Source of the DNA: Odobenus rosmarus divergens
Lineage: Eukaryota > Chordata > Mammalia > Carnivora > Odobenidae
Length of the DNA: 64,000 nt
Direction: 5' to 3'
Assembly: GCF_000321225.1 (NCBI RefSeq)
Contig: NW_004450277.1
Span: forward strand, 2,410,234-2,474,233
Under the pieces are notes generated by a model. It saw only the letters and a list, made by a program, of their open reading frames with translations. It was not told the origin of the DNA and made no database searches. Positions 45,140 through 56,168 of the stretch are shown here, piece after piece. A program made the translations under genes and the position numbers. Numbering within the stretch: position 1 is the first letter of the stretch; every line of letters begins with the position of its first letter.

Positions 45140-45330
45140 TAACTGTAGAAGTGCTGGGCATTTACATGCATTTTCTTCCTTAATCCTCTCAGTAAGCCCC
45201 CCAGGAGGTCTTAACTCTTATCCTTGTTTTTTTGTGGGAGGGGGGATGGGGCTGATAGAGGAAAGGTGCTATTCACGGTCCCACAGACTGAGTGAGATTG
45301 GAACTTCCCAAATGTGCTCAAAGGATCATT
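45140..45330 (-). repeat. MIR-like fragment, antisense
   Basis: GGGCATTTACATGCATTTTC followed by TTCCTTAATCCTCTCAGTAA. Confidence 0.6.
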
Positions 45331-45383
45331 TTGGAATGGCCTACACTTCTTTTCTCTGTTATTTTTGCTTCGAACCATGGACA

Positions 45384-45406
45384 TACACACACACACACAC
45401 ACACTT
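45384..45406. repeat. (AC)n microsatellite
   Basis: Uninterrupted AC run of about 23 bases. Confidence 0.9.
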
Positions 45407-47040
45407 ACACTATTTAGCATCTTGCCTTTTCACATACACAGGTATCCATGTATACAGGTATCTTAAGAATGGCGTTACTGGATCTTAGAATGGAATTGCT
45501 GGGTTGCCACCTTTCGTTTGGGTAGGAGTTGCCAAATTGCCCAAGATTTTAAGTCAACCCTGTGGATATGTATTTGTCCATTCATGCAACATGTCTTTAC
45601 TGAGCATCATGCTGGGTGCCGGGACAGAGCAGTGAACCAGACAAAAACTCCCCTGTTGGAAGACTGTTACTGGCTGAAGAAATGAGCCACTTAAAGTAGG
45701 AGGATTAAAAGAAAAAAAGGTAAATCAGGACCAGGTAGGGTGCAAACTCACCAACATATGGAGCAGTAGAGAGATTATTGATTGGTTTTCAAAGTGGCTC
45801 TGAGCTTGCTGGAAGGCGTGGGGAGAGGAGTCAATTCCTCTTCCAGTTTTCTATCCTTGTATCTGCACATTAATGTAAACAGCCCTCTGTTGTTGGACTC
45901 CTAGGACAATTTCAGTTCTCTTGACTTTTGCATGGGAAGTGGTGAAAAACTTGCTTACCCGTTCAAAAGTCTCCCTTAATCTCAAGATTTTTCTTTGACA
46001 TAAATTCTAGAAGTGGAATTCCTAGGGTAAAAGTTACACCTTAAGATCCTTGGCCTAAGCTCCAATGGACTTTTAAACTGCCTCCCCTAGAAATTTGTTT
46101 TTTAAAGGGCCCTTTGGGCAGTTCCTAGTTTTGAGGGTGGGGGTGATAATGCCTCCACCTTTGGGGAATCTCTCGCCCCTTATTTCAAATTCAAGGTAGG
46201 AATCTCTTTGCCTGAGAAAATGAGTCCTCGGATCTCTATTGTCTGTTTTGTTTTTCTCCTCAGGACAATTATAAAATGAATGCCTGGCCTAGCCCTGCTT
46301 TAGGACTGCAATGCAAATCGCTGCAGGGTGCTGAGAAGCGACCTGGGTGTAACCTGGGAGGGGCTGCCAGGGGAACTTTCTCTTCTAGACCACTTTTATT
46401 ATCTGAAAGATGGGAAAGTCCCTTTGGTCCTCCGGGCAGCAGATAGTTATTGACCACCTTCTGTATGCCAGGCCCTGTGCTAGATGCTGGGGCCACGCGG
46501 TGATCTAGAGAGATTACTGCTCTGCCCCCATGCAGCTCACAATTTAATGGGGGAGACACACTGGATTTGAAGAGTCGCTGAAGGACAGTATGTAGCTAGG
46601 AAGGAGGGGGGGTGGTGAGCAGGTTCAGTGGTGGGGGGGAAGAGTCTGGTGGGGGTAAGCCAGCTGTGGGTAGACCTGAAAGGTAAATGGAAGTTAAGCA
46701 GACTAAGTCGTCCATCTCTGACTGGCCCTGGACATGGGCATCAACATAACAATCAAGGGGAAACCTGGGGGTCTTGGGCTCGTCACCCTACCATCTCTCA
46801 CTACTCCCCAGGTCAGCATGACTCAGTAATCACTTTCCGAAGGCCAGCCTGCCGGCAGGGTTATCTACAAGCTATGTATAAGGACTTCCTGAAGCTTGGT
46901 GGGAGAGGGCCTGCCCAGAGGAGATAAGGACAGGTCTGGACAGGTCTGTTTATCCCAAAACAAAGAGGAGGCAGAGTCCAGATCCAGAGCAAATCCAGGA
47001 AGTAGAATCCTTCTTTTCCAGTCCCTCAACAACAGTTACT
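45407..47040. other. Intergenic, mostly unique with short old-repeat pieces
   Basis: 46445-46560 is L2-associated (CCAGGCCCTGTGCTAGATGC). No exon recognised. Confidence 0.5.
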
Positions 47041-47355
47041 ATTACTGTATCAGATACTGTGTGAAGCACTTTCCATGGGGCTTTTGTATAACCTTAAGGA
47101 AACTTCTGAAGCAGGTACTAGAAGGGCCAGGGAACCTCATGGCAGGTCACTCAGGTGTCAGAAGCCGTGCCCTAAGCCACAGGGCTTCTGTGCTGTCAGC
47201 CAGGCCACTTTCTGTAACATGCGTTTCCTGTACCATTTAACTTTTCACAACAATACAATGAGGAAAAGATTGGGAGCTTTTTTTAAGGGAAGAATCCAAG
47301 CCTTAGATAGAAGAGATCATTGCTAGAGCTAAGTCCCAAGCCCATGTTCCCTGAC
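47041..47355 (-). repeat. MIR-like fragment, antisense, interrupted
   Basis: TTACTATTACTGTATCAGAT and CACAACAATACAATGAGGAA, then GCTAGAGCTAAGTCCCAAGC. Confidence 0.5.
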
Positions 47356-48120
47356 TCACCAACAGATATTTACTGAGCACCTATTAGGAGCTAGGCCCTA
47401 ATGTAGGTGCACAGTGAACAAAATATAGCTGCAGTCAAAACAGATAGATGATCTGTCCCTCATGGAACTTACATTCTAGTCAGGTAGGCAGGCGGGAACA
47501 AGTAAGTAAATACATAGCACACTGGATGATGGTGAGGATGGGGAGTGCTGGGGGAGGTGGGGGGGCTTGCTCTTTAATAGGCAGGCGAGGGAAGGCATCT
47601 TTAATAAAGTGTTATCTGAGGAAAGACCTGAAGGAAGTGAAGAAATGAGCCATGAAAACGTCTGGGGGAAGAATTCCAGGTAGAGGGGCAACTGCAGAGG
47701 CCCTGAGGTCAGAGTGTGCGTGGTGTGTTCAAGGAAAAGCAGAGGTCACTGGTGAGAACTGAAGACAGTAGAAGGTGGGATTGGGTCAAGGTCATAGGGG
47801 CCCTTGTGGGCCATTGGAAAGACTTTGGCTTTTGCCCTGAGCGAGATGGGGAATCATGGGAGATCTTTGAACAAAGACCAGTCTGCTCTGGAAGAGGAGA
47901 CAGGAGTAGGCAAGGTTGGAAGCAGGGAGCCCAGTAAGTGGGGTTGATGCAAGATTCTAGTGGAGTAAGGATGGTAGCTTGTACAAGGCACTGGCAACAG
48001 AAGGGTGGTGAGGGTCAGATTTGGGATCAGAGTTGAAGGAAAAACTTTCAGATGTGCTGACAGATCGTGCGCGAGAGAAGGGAGTGAAAAATGACACCAA
48101 AGTTTTTGGCCCCATTCCAC
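47356..48120. repeat. Long old interspersed repeat (L2-associated type)
   Basis: AGATATTTACTGAGCACCTA, CATGGAACTTACATTCTAGT, GAAAGACCTGAAGGAAGTGA, GGAAAGACTTTGGCTTTTGC and TGACACCAAAGTTTTTGGCC follow the order of a common old mammalian repeat. The short frames here are products of it. Confidence 0.7.
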
Positions 48121-48758
48121 ACTGTACCATCTTCCTCGTTTGACAGTGTGGGAAGCCAGTGCCCAGACTGGGGAAAATATTTGTACAGGGTCATTCAGTG
48201 GGTTGATGGAAGAATGAGATCAGGCTGCTGACGTTCCCTTTACCATCCTACCTCCCTGAGCAGTCAAACCTAAGCTTCCAAAAATACCGGGAGGTCCGCC
48301 GGTACTTTATGGTTTGTCTGAAAGTGAGAGAAAGATAGATAATAAGCCAGGGTTTCAAGGGAAGAAACGTTTATTGAGCACTTACTGTGGGGATAAATGT
48401 GGTCCCTGCACTCAGGTAGCTCAGAGCCTAAATACATGTGTCCCAGGGAATGAGAAGTTAATTGCTCATTGGAACTCAAAGGAGGAATAGAACTTATCTG
48501 GTCAGAAAGAGATACATTCCTTTAGGCACTGGAGAGGAGGTGAGATTTTTGTTTTCCTCCCATTAAAATAAAAGAAGGCAGAAAAAATGTGTATGTGGGG
48601 AGTGTCCCCCATCCCCCCCATTAAAAAATATAAAGATCTAGAACAGGCAGTCAGTGGTGGAAAAAATTAGAACACTAATTATCTTTGTAGTAGTTGGGAC
48701 AGAGATTGCCTGGAAGGGACAATAGAACTTTTCAGGGTGATGATGATGTTCTATATCT

Positions 48759-48955
48759 TTTTTTTTTTTTTAAGATTTTATTTATTTATTTGACAGAGAC
48801 ACAGCGAGAGAGGGAACACAAGCAGGCGGAGCGGGAGAGGGAGAAGCAGGCTTCCGGCCAAGCAGGGAGCCCGATGTGAGGCTCGATCCCAGGACCCTGG
48901 GATCATGACCTAAGCCTAAGGCAGACGCTTAACGACTAAGCCACCCAGGCGCCCC
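48759..48955 (-). mobile_element. CAN-SINE, full length, antisense
   Basis: Perfect flanks ATGTTCTATATCTT. Ends AAGCCACCCAGGCGCCCC. Confidence 0.95.
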
Positions 48956-49198
48956 AATGTTCTATATCTTGATAGGGGTTTGGGTACATGAGGAGCACAC
49001 ACAGTGTGTGTATGTGTGTATGAATGTTCAGTAAATGTACACTTAAGATTTGTTTGTGTCTTTTATGTAAATTTTACCTTGAAGACAAAAAAGTATAAAC
49101 AAATATTAAACTCTAGTTAATGAAATGCATGTTGCAATGTTCAGAGGGAAGTGTACTGATGTCTGCAATTTCCTTTGAAATGCTTCAAAAGATAAGAT

Positions 49199-49232
49199 GG
49201 ATAGGTGGATGGATGGATGGATGGATGGATGG
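49199..49232. repeat. (GGAT)n microsatellite
   Basis: Tetramer run inside the L1M 3' end, with GGTGGAT at the start and GGACGG at the end. Confidence 0.92.
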
Positions 49233-49360
49233 ACGGAGAGATGTATAAAATGTCAATGGCAAAATCTGGGTAGGATGTCTAAGGGGGTTCCCCATAAATT
49301 CTTTCAACTTGGCTGAATCTTAGAATATTTTCCATAATTAAATGTTGGAAAATTATACAA

Positions 49361-50245
49361 GTAATAAATAAATTGTTATATAGTCGTCTTGGACAATTGA
49401 ATGATAACTGTAAAAACCAGAAATGTATATACATATGAGGAGGAATGTAGAGGAATGTTCTTGGTAACCAGGATTGTAATGGGAAAAACCTGTAAACCAA
49501 TGAATTGTCCACTAACAGGATCAACTGTGCAATAAATTGCAGCCCGTTCATACCGTGGGATTCTGTGAAGCAGTTACAAAGAATGGCAGAGTCATACATG
49601 TTGACATGTACATTTTGTTCAAGTGGGTCGACCAAGCAAAGGACTAAATGTTACACACATGAACATAACGTGGCCTCAACCCTACCTCCAGGGCTTTGGG
49701 TTTGGCACTGAGAGTGAGCTGTGTGGAGGTTTCAAGCAGAGGGTGGTATTGGAGTAGGGGGACTATGCCTCTATCATCTAAGATCCTTTAGGCATCTGCC
49801 TGGGTGTAGCAGACAAGAACTTTGGGTGGGCACCCTAAAACTTGGGAGGTGGGCAAGAGGTTTCCTGGAGGCCCCGAGGATGGGACCAGAATGGGTGCTG
49901 GGGCCTAGACATTTAAAAGGTAAACACAGAAAAAAATAAAGAATAAAAAAAATAGAAGGTAAACACGGCCTAGTTGCTTGTTGCTGTTGCCATCACTACC
50001 ACCATCCCAGGTGATGTTTCTTCAGGGAGATCTCTCGACTCAAGTTTGTGCCAGTGTGCATGAGGACAAACATGAGGGCATGCGTCATCCCTTTGGACAC
50101 TCACCAGACCACATCTGGACAGGCAAGGCTGTTCTACCAGATAGCAAGTGGCTGAAGCAAGACTTATTCAAAGAACTTCCAAAAAGTAGAAACCTATCAA
50201 GTATGGATGAATACCTCATTGCATGATCACCACAAAATATGGAGG
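49361..50245. other. Intergenic sequence
   Basis: 49380-49640 is L1-like (TGTGCAATAAATTGCAGCCC); 49700-50230 is unique, with no exon recognised. Confidence 0.5.
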
Positions 50246-50330
50246 AGGGGCAACTGGCTGGCTCACGGTCAGAAGAGCATGTGACTCTTGATCTCAGGTT
50301 TAGAGATTACTTAAATAAATAAAAAACTTA
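50246..50330 (+). mobile_element. Short-type tRNA SINE, sense, internally deleted
   Basis: GGCAACTGGCTGGCTCACGG to AGAGATTACTTAAATAAATA. The anticodon-side segment is missing. Confidence 0.82.
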
Positions 50331-50510
50331 AATATATATGGAGGGACATTCAAGAGTAAGGCATGCTGTCCGTTTAAGGCTCAGGATGAGGAAAGCAATC
50401 AATAGTTTAGACCTGGGACCCAAGTCAAAAGCCAAAGACAGACTATCTTGCAGTGGAGGCTCTTCTCACAAGGACCACTGTGAGAGCGGGAGACAGTAGT
50501 GCTGTGTCCT

Positions 50511-50624
50511 TTTTTTATTTTTCTTTTAAGTTTGTTTATGTAATCTCTACACCCAATGGAACTCAAAATCAAAACTGGAGATCAAGAGTCCTGTGTTCTT
50601 CTGACTGAGCTACCCAGGTGCCTC
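50511..50624 (-). mobile_element. Short-type tRNA SINE, antisense
   Basis: GTAATCTCTACACCCAATGG to GAGCTACCCAGGTGCCTC. First element of a same-site series at GCTGTGTTTTCTT. Confidence 0.88.
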
Positions 50625-50638
50625 AGGGCTGTGTTTTC

Positions 50639-50834
50639 TTTTTTTAAAGATTTTATTTATTTGTTTGACCCAGAGAGACACAGTGAGAGAGGGAACACAA
50701 GCAAGGGGAGTGGGAGAGGGAGAAGCAGGCTTCCTGAGGAGCAGGGAGCCCCATGGAGGGCTTGATCTCAGGGCCCTGGGATCAGGACCTGAGCAGAAGG
50801 CAGACGCTTAACGACTGAGCCACCCAGGCACCCA
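50639..50834 (-). mobile_element. CAN-SINE, full length, antisense
   Basis: Second element of the series; target copies GGGCTGTGTTTTCTT and GGACTGTGTTTTCTT. Confidence 0.94.
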
Positions 50835-50883
50835 GGACTGTGTTTTCTTAACCATGTCTTACACCTTTCAAAAATGATCTCCA

Positions 50884-51277
50884 GGGCGCCTGGGTGGCTC
50901 AGTTGGTTAAGCCTCTGACTCTTTTTTTTCTTTTTTTTTAAGATTTTATTTATTTATTTGAGAGAGAGAGAATGAGAGATAGAGAGCACGAGAGGGAAGA
51001 GGGTCAGAGGGAGAAGCAGACTCCCTGCTGCGGACTCGATCCCGGGACTCCAGGATCATGACCTCAGCCGAAGGCAGTCGCTTAACCAACTGAGCCACCC
51101 AGGCGCCCTATAAGCCTCTGACTCTTAATTTCAGCTCAGGTGATGATCTCAGGATCCTGAGATCTAGCCCTTGTGTCCGGCTTCCTGCTCAGCATGGTGT
51201 CTGCTTCTCCCTCTCCCCTGCCCCTCCCCGTGCCCATGCATGTACTCTCTCAAATAAATAAATAAATTAAAAAAAAA
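50884..51277 (+). mobile_element. CAN-SINE, sense, split by a nested SINE
   Basis: Head 50884-50923, remainder 51111-51277. The inserted copy duplicated TAAGCCTCTGACTCTT (50908-50923 and 51111-51126). Confidence 0.93.
50924..51110 (-). mobile_element. CAN-SINE, antisense, nested in a SINE head
   Basis: AAGATTTTATTTATTTATTT to GAGCCACCCAGGCGCCC. The CTGCTGCGGACTCG segment shows a 13-base-type deletion. Confidence 0.94.
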
Positions 51278-51469
51278 TTATCTCCTTAGGCAATTCAGGG
51301 GAAGCAAATTAGGAGTACTATTATCACTATGAATAATGATAATAAATAACTTGAGCATTCATTCACTTGATGTCTGGAGAAATTGGGATAAAATGTTATC
51401 TATAGATACAGAGACTATTCCAAATGAAGGGAGGGCTTTTTTGCCTTCTACCAGCTGCCATTGTGGGAG

Positions 51470-51955
51470 ACACTATGCAAAATGCTTTATTTACATCTGA
51501 TCACATTACTAACCTGTCTGCTGAAAAGCCTCCAATGACTTCATTTCTTAAGGTTTCATGATCTGGCCCCTGCCTTCTTCACCAGATTCTTTCTCCCCCT
51601 GCATGCTCCAGCCACACGGGCCTCCCCTCAGTTCCTTGTGTTCCAGGACCTTAGCAAGTGCTATTCCCACTGCCTAGAACACATTTCCCTCCACCCTGTA
51701 GCCTGCATTCCCTCAGAGCTCTTTCTCAGAGATTTCTCAGCCCCATTTCCTCTTACCCTGTCCTTGTCTTCTTAGCATTTAACACAATTGTAATCTCATA
51801 ATTGTTCATGATATCAATTTAATTAATTCGTGTCTGTTTCCCTACTCAGTTGTAAGCTCCAGGAGGGCAGCCCCAGGACTGAGTCCGTTTTTGTGGTCTG
51901 CTTCATCCCCAGTCCTTACCATAGCACCTGGCAGGTAGTTCCATAAATTAAATAA
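51470..51955 (+). repeat. L2 LINE 3' region, sense
   Basis: GCTGAAAAGCCTCCAATGAC, TGATCTGGCCCCTGCCTTCT, CTCAGAGATTTCTCAGCCCC, TTGTAAGCTCCAGGAGGGCA. Confidence 0.85.
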
Positions 51956-52354
51956 ATATCCACACCCTCCTCCACCAAGGCAACCTCTTCAGTGACAGCA
52001 GCAAGGAAAGAACTGCTTCTGTAGGGGATGGAGAGAGAGGTGCAGGACAAAGAAAAGGGCAGCCCACTTCCTATCCTAACTTCCATGCCCACCCCAGGGC
52101 ATTTCCCTATTTTGAACGAGAGAAAGGAGGAGTAGATAGAAGGTGCCAGGAGCAAAGCCTCAGGATAGAGTTTCCCTGGCTCAGAGGGTAGGGGGCAGAC
52201 TCATATCCCCAGGCAAAGGAAAGTCAGTGGGGCTGTGCAGCCAGCAAAGGGCTCTTAGGGAGAAGTAGGATCCAACCCCCTGTTGATCAGTACCACCTCC
52301 TAGGAACCATGCTAAACCTTTTATAGGGTAGCAAGGTGGTGAAGACCACAGCTT

Positions 52355-52575
52355 CGAATTTAATCCCAGCTCTCAGCACACTTCCTGGCAGTATGACTTC
52401 GAATAATTACTCTGCCTCTGTGGGCCTCAGTTTCCCCCTGTGTAAAATGGAGATAACACTCCTTTCTACTTCATGAAGCTGCCCCAAGAATCAGTGCATA
52501 ATACGTGTAAAACACTGAGCCAAGTGTCTGGCACATCTCTTGATGGCTGCTACTAACATACTTAATAATAACAAA
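52355..52575 (+). repeat. MIR, nearly complete, sense
   Basis: CCTCAGTTTCCCCCTGTGTA, AATGGAGATAACACTCCTTT and AAGTGTCTGGCACATCTCTT. Confidence 0.9.
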
Positions 52576-52984
52576 TAATACCTGGCCAGACTGTCTACTT
52601 GTCCAGGTAGGTATATTTAAAGCAGATCTTTCAATGGCCCATTTTTAGGTTTAAAAAAGGCATAAAAGAAAAAAAAGGGGGCATAAAAGAATTCTTTCTG
52701 GGGGTGGACTGGGGTAGAGAGATCTGAGTGTTTCTGTTGAAAACGAAAGGTGAGGAACCCACTTTGCACATGAACGTGGCCTCCGATGACACTGCAATTA
52801 AGAGCAAGTACTTTACAATAGGGTTCTTTCACATACACGGGCTCTGCGGATCCCTGCAGTCACTCCCGGAAGTAGGCATTACTATTATTATTATTCCAAT
52901 CAGACTGGGAGTTGACTGAGGCTCAAACTCCTTAGCATAGCACACACAGAATGGGGGTGGGGTGGGGGTCCGTGCAGAGTGGGG

Positions 52985-53105
52985 CTCGGACTGGGAGTCT
53001 AGTTGCAGCTCTACCACCAACCAGTTATGGCTTTCAGGCAAACTGCCTTACCTTGCACAGCCTCAGTTTCCTTGACTGTAAAATGGGGCTCATCACACTA
53101 GATGT
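52985..53105 (+). repeat. MIR fragment, sense
   Basis: CTCAGTTTCCTTGACTGTAA followed by AATGGGGCTCATCACAC. Confidence 0.85.
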
Positions 53106-53277
53106 TGGTTGCAGATTCAGAGGTGAACTGGGCTTGCCTTAAGTAGCAGGGAGCCGAAGGGACAGGGTTCTGTGATGCTGAGGGGGCAGCGGGAGTGTTC
53201 CTCTCCGCACCTGCTAAGGGCTGAGACAGCCAGGGGAGCAGGGGAGCATGAATTCATTATTAATAACAATGTATTTT

Positions 53278-53405
53278 TTAAAAAGTTTTTATTTAAGTAA
53301 TCACTATGCCCAACGTGGGGCTCGAACTCAGGACCCCAAGATCAAAAGTCACGACCCTGAGATCAAGATTCGCAGGTTCTTCCAACTGAGCCAGCCCAGG
53401 CACCC
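53278..53405 (-). mobile_element. Short-type tRNA SINE, antisense, with an internal 24-base duplication
   Basis: ACCCCAAGATCAAAAGTCAC and ACCCTGAGATCAAGATTCGC are near-repeats of the same segment. Flanks AATAACAATGTATTTTTT. Confidence 0.9.
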
Positions 53406-53429
53406 CAATAACAATGTATTTTTTTTTTA

Positions 53430-53680
53430 ATTTAACAAGCACCTTTATGGTTGTTATGGTTCAAAAAGCCCTATACGTATTAACTCATATGATTCTCACA
53501 ACAATTCTACAAAGTAAGGATTCTTATTACCTCCATTTTATGGATGATGAAATTGAGACAGAGAGATGAAGTCACCTGCTCATAAAAATACCTACTGCAT
53601 ATGAGGTACCTATTATGCAACAAGCACAGTGCTTAGCACTTTGCATGTTACTAAAACCTGTAGCTGCTGTGAGAGCTGAA
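53430..53680 (-). repeat. MIR, antisense
   Basis: TATGATTCTCACAACAATTC, CTCCATTTTATGGATGATGA and AAATTGAGACAGAGAGATGA. Confidence 0.85.
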
Positions 53681-53794
53681 AAAATGGTGGTAGAATTCAA
53701 CACAAATATAATATTTAACCATGACACGGGTGTAAGTCCATCAATGTGTTGACTAGCACAAAGGCATGAAGGATATATATATTTATGTGTGCTT

Positions 53795-54088
53795 TTTAAA
53801 AAAAAATTAATTTAGGGCGCCTGGGTGGCTCAGATGATTAAGCGTCTGCCTTCGGCTCACGTCATGATCCCAGGGTCCTGGGATTGGGTCCCGCATCGGG
53901 CTTTCTGCTCAGCGGGGAGCCTGCTTCTCCCTCTGCTTCTTTCTCTGTCTCTCATGAATAAATAAATAAAATCTTAAAAAAAAATAAAAAAATTAATTTA
54001 AGTAATCTCTACACCCTACATGGAGCGTGAACTCATGACCACGAAATCAAGAGTCACATGCCTTCTGACTCAGCCAGGCTGGTACCCC
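53795..54088 (-). mobile_element. Short-type tRNA SINE, antisense, split by a nested SINE
   Basis: Left stub 53795-53813, right part from about 53987 to 54088 (AATCTCTACACCCTACATGG to CAGCCAGGCTGGTACCCC). Confidence 0.88.
53814..53986 (+). mobile_element. CAN-SINE, sense, nested
   Basis: The only sense SINE in the 53.2-56.2 kb cluster. Target copies AAAAAATTAATTTA. Confidence 0.93.
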
Positions 54089-54117
54089 GTATATGTGGGG
54101 TTTTTGTTTTTTGTTTA

Positions 54118-54234
54118 AAAATTTTTTTTTCAAGGTTTTATTTTTAAGTAATCTCTACATCCAATATGGGACTCAAATTTACAACTCCGACATCAAGAGT
54201 CACATGCTCTACTGACTGAGCCAGGCGGCCCTTG
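54118..54234 (-). mobile_element. Short-type tRNA SINE, antisense
   Basis: AATCTCTACATCCAATATGG to ACTGAGCCAGGCGGCCC. Confidence 0.87.
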
Positions 54235-54249
54235 TTTTTTAAATATATT

Positions 54250-54438
54250 TTTTTAAGATTTTATTTATTTATTTGAGAGAGAGAATGAGATAGAGAGAGC
54301 ATGAGAGGGGGGAGGGTCAGAGGGAGAAGCAGACTCCCCGCTGAGCAGGGAGCCCGATGTGGGACTCGATCCCGGGACTCCAGGATCATGACCTGAGCCG
54401 AAGGCAGTCACTTAACCAACTGAGCCACCCAGGCGCCC
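54250..54438 (-). mobile_element. CAN-SINE, full length, antisense
   Basis: Target copies TTGTTTTTTAAATATATT and CTGTTTTTTAAATATTTT. Confidence 0.94.
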
Positions 54439-54454
54439 CTGTTTTTTAAATATT

Positions 54455-54572
54455 TTAATTAATTAACTAATTAATGGAGTGCAACGCAGGGCTTGAACTC
54501 TGGACCCTGAGATGAAGACCTGAGCTAAAATCAAAAGTCGGACACTTAACCATCTGAGCCACCCAATGCCCC
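54455..54572 (-). mobile_element. tRNA SINE, older subtype, antisense
   Basis: GCAGGGCTTGAACTCTGGAC to ATCTGAGCCACCCAATGCCC. Confidence 0.86.
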
Positions 54573-54682
54573 TAAAATTTTATTTTAAGTAGGCTCCATA
54601 TTCATGCCCAATGCGGGGCTTGAACTCACGACCCTGAAATTAAGAGGTGCGTGCTCTACTGACTGAGCCCCCCAGGCACCCC
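54573..54682 (-). mobile_element. Short-type tRNA SINE, antisense
   Basis: Abuts the previous copy directly. GTAGGCTCCATATTCATGCC to GAGCCCCCCAGGCACCCC. Confidence 0.87.
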
Positions 54683-55130
54683 TGTGTGGTTTATTTTTTT
54701 AACATTAATTTTCAGGGGGCATCTTTTTATTTGATATAATCCCTCATTTATAGAAGAGTTGTAGGACTAGTAGTAGGAACTGATGAATGAATGTCTTTTT
54801 AACCAGATTTTCCTTTTGTTTACATTTTCCTCCATTTGCTTTACATTCTCCCTCTCCCATATATATGCATATTGTTGTTTCTGAACCATTTAAGGGCAAA
54901 TTGGTGCCAGTGTGCCCCTTTACCTCTAAATACTTTATAGTGTTTATTTCCTAAGAGCAAGGACATTCCCTTATCTATGTTTTTTTTTCAGATGATGAAA
55001 CAAATGACCTTTAATCACAGAATTTTTGTTGTCTTCTTAATAAACATTGATTACCATCATGATGAGTATAATGATTGTGATTTGTTATGATAATTTTTTA
55101 CTTATTGTTTATTTTTAAATATTTTATTTT
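54683..55130. other. AT-rich intergenic stretch
   Basis: Resembles an old L1-like fragment (CCTCATTTATAGAAGAGTTG); nothing gene-like. Confidence 0.45.
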
Positions 55131-55149
55131 TATTTTATTATATTATTAT

Positions 55150-55257
55150 TATTATGGCTTTTATTTTTAAATAATCTCTATACCCAAAGCGGGGCTCGAA
55201 CTCACAACGTGGAGATCAGGAGTCCACGCTCCACTGACTGAGCCAGACAGGCGCCCC
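55150..55257 (-). mobile_element. Short-type tRNA SINE, antisense
   Basis: AATCTCTATACCCAAAGCGG to GAGCCAGACAGGCGCCCC. Confidence 0.88.
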
Positions 55258-55271
55258 TGTTAAAATAAATA

Positions 55272-55459
55272 AAAGATTTTTTTTATTTATTTGACAGAGA
55301 GACAGCAAAGAGAGGGACTACAAGCAGGGGGAGCGGGAGAGGGAGAGGCAGGCTTCCCCGCTGAGCAGGGAGCCCGATGCGGGGCTCCATCCCAGGACCC
55401 TGGGATCATGACCTGAGCTGAAGGCAGACTCTTAAAAGACCAAGCCACCCAGGTGCCCC
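55272..55459 (-). mobile_element. CAN-SINE, full length, antisense
   Basis: Perfect target copies CTGTTAAAATAAAT. Confidence 0.94.
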
Positions 55460-55484
55460 TGTTAAAATAAATGTTTATTTATTT

Positions 55485-55675
55485 ATTTTTTAAAGATTTT
55501 ATTTATTTTTTATTTGTCAGAGAGAAAGCAAGCACAAGCAGAGGCAGCGGCAGGCAGAGGGAGAAGCAGGCTTCCCATTGAGTAGGGAGCCCGATGCGGA
55601 CTGGATCCCAGGACCCTGGGATCATGACCTGAGCCGAAGGCAGACGCTTAACTGACTGAGCCATCCAGGCATCCC
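55485..55675 (-). mobile_element. CAN-SINE, antisense
   Basis: GTCAGAGAGAAAGCAAGCAC body, ending GAGCCATCCAGGCATCCC. Its right flank, TAAAATAAAT, is a further copy of the neighbouring target. Confidence 0.92.
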
Positions 55676-55828
55676 TAAAATAAATTTTTAAAGAAACACC
55701 ATTGCACCAGTGTCCAACCAGGGGAAGACCTGAAATCAATCTGGAAACATAGATTCTCTTTCTAACCTTCTGTGTTCTCCACTGCCTGTGTGTGTGTCTA
55801 TGTGTGTAGTAACAGCTATATGAATTTT

Positions 55829-55940
55829 ATTTATTTTTTTATTTTTATTAAGTAATCTCTATGCCCATCAACGTGGGGCTTGAACTCAAGACCCCAAGAT
55901 CAAGAGTTGCACTCTCCACCGACTGAGCCAGACAGACTCC
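55829..55940 (-). mobile_element. Short-type tRNA SINE, antisense
   Basis: GTAATCTCTATGCCCATCAA to GAGCCAGACAGACTCCC. Flanks AACAGCTATATG and CTAACTATATG. Confidence 0.88.
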
Positions 55941-55964
55941 CTAACTATATGGTTTTTAAATTTT

Positions 55965-56168
55965 TTTATTATTTATTTATTTTTTAGATTTATTTACTTA
56001 TTTGACAGAGAGAGACACAGTGGGAGAGGGAACAAGCAGGGGGAGTGGGAGAGGGAGAAGCAGGCTTTCCGCTGGGCAGGGAGCCCGATGTGGGGCTCGA
56101 TCCCAGGACCCTGGGATGATGACCTGAGCTGAAGGCAGAGGCTTAAGGACTGAGCCACCCAGGTGCCC
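55965..56168 (-). mobile_element. CAN-SINE, full length, antisense
   Basis: Inserted at the right target copy of the preceding SINE (CTATATGGTTTTTAAA and CTATATGTTTTTTTTA). Confidence 0.94.

Larger units (their letters stand above)
48650..49360 (+). repeat. L1M-type 3' ends, sense, split by a SINE
   Basis: TTCAGGGTGATGATGATGTT before the SINE, then TGTACACTTAAGATTTGTTT and from 49080 a second 3' end with TGATGTCTGCAATTTCCTTT. Confidence 0.7.

Noticed and set aside
53278..56168. CRISPR-like array of repeated blocks
   Set aside because: Units are 100-200-base SINEs with variable spacing and target duplications in a mammalian genome, not short repeats with unique spacers.
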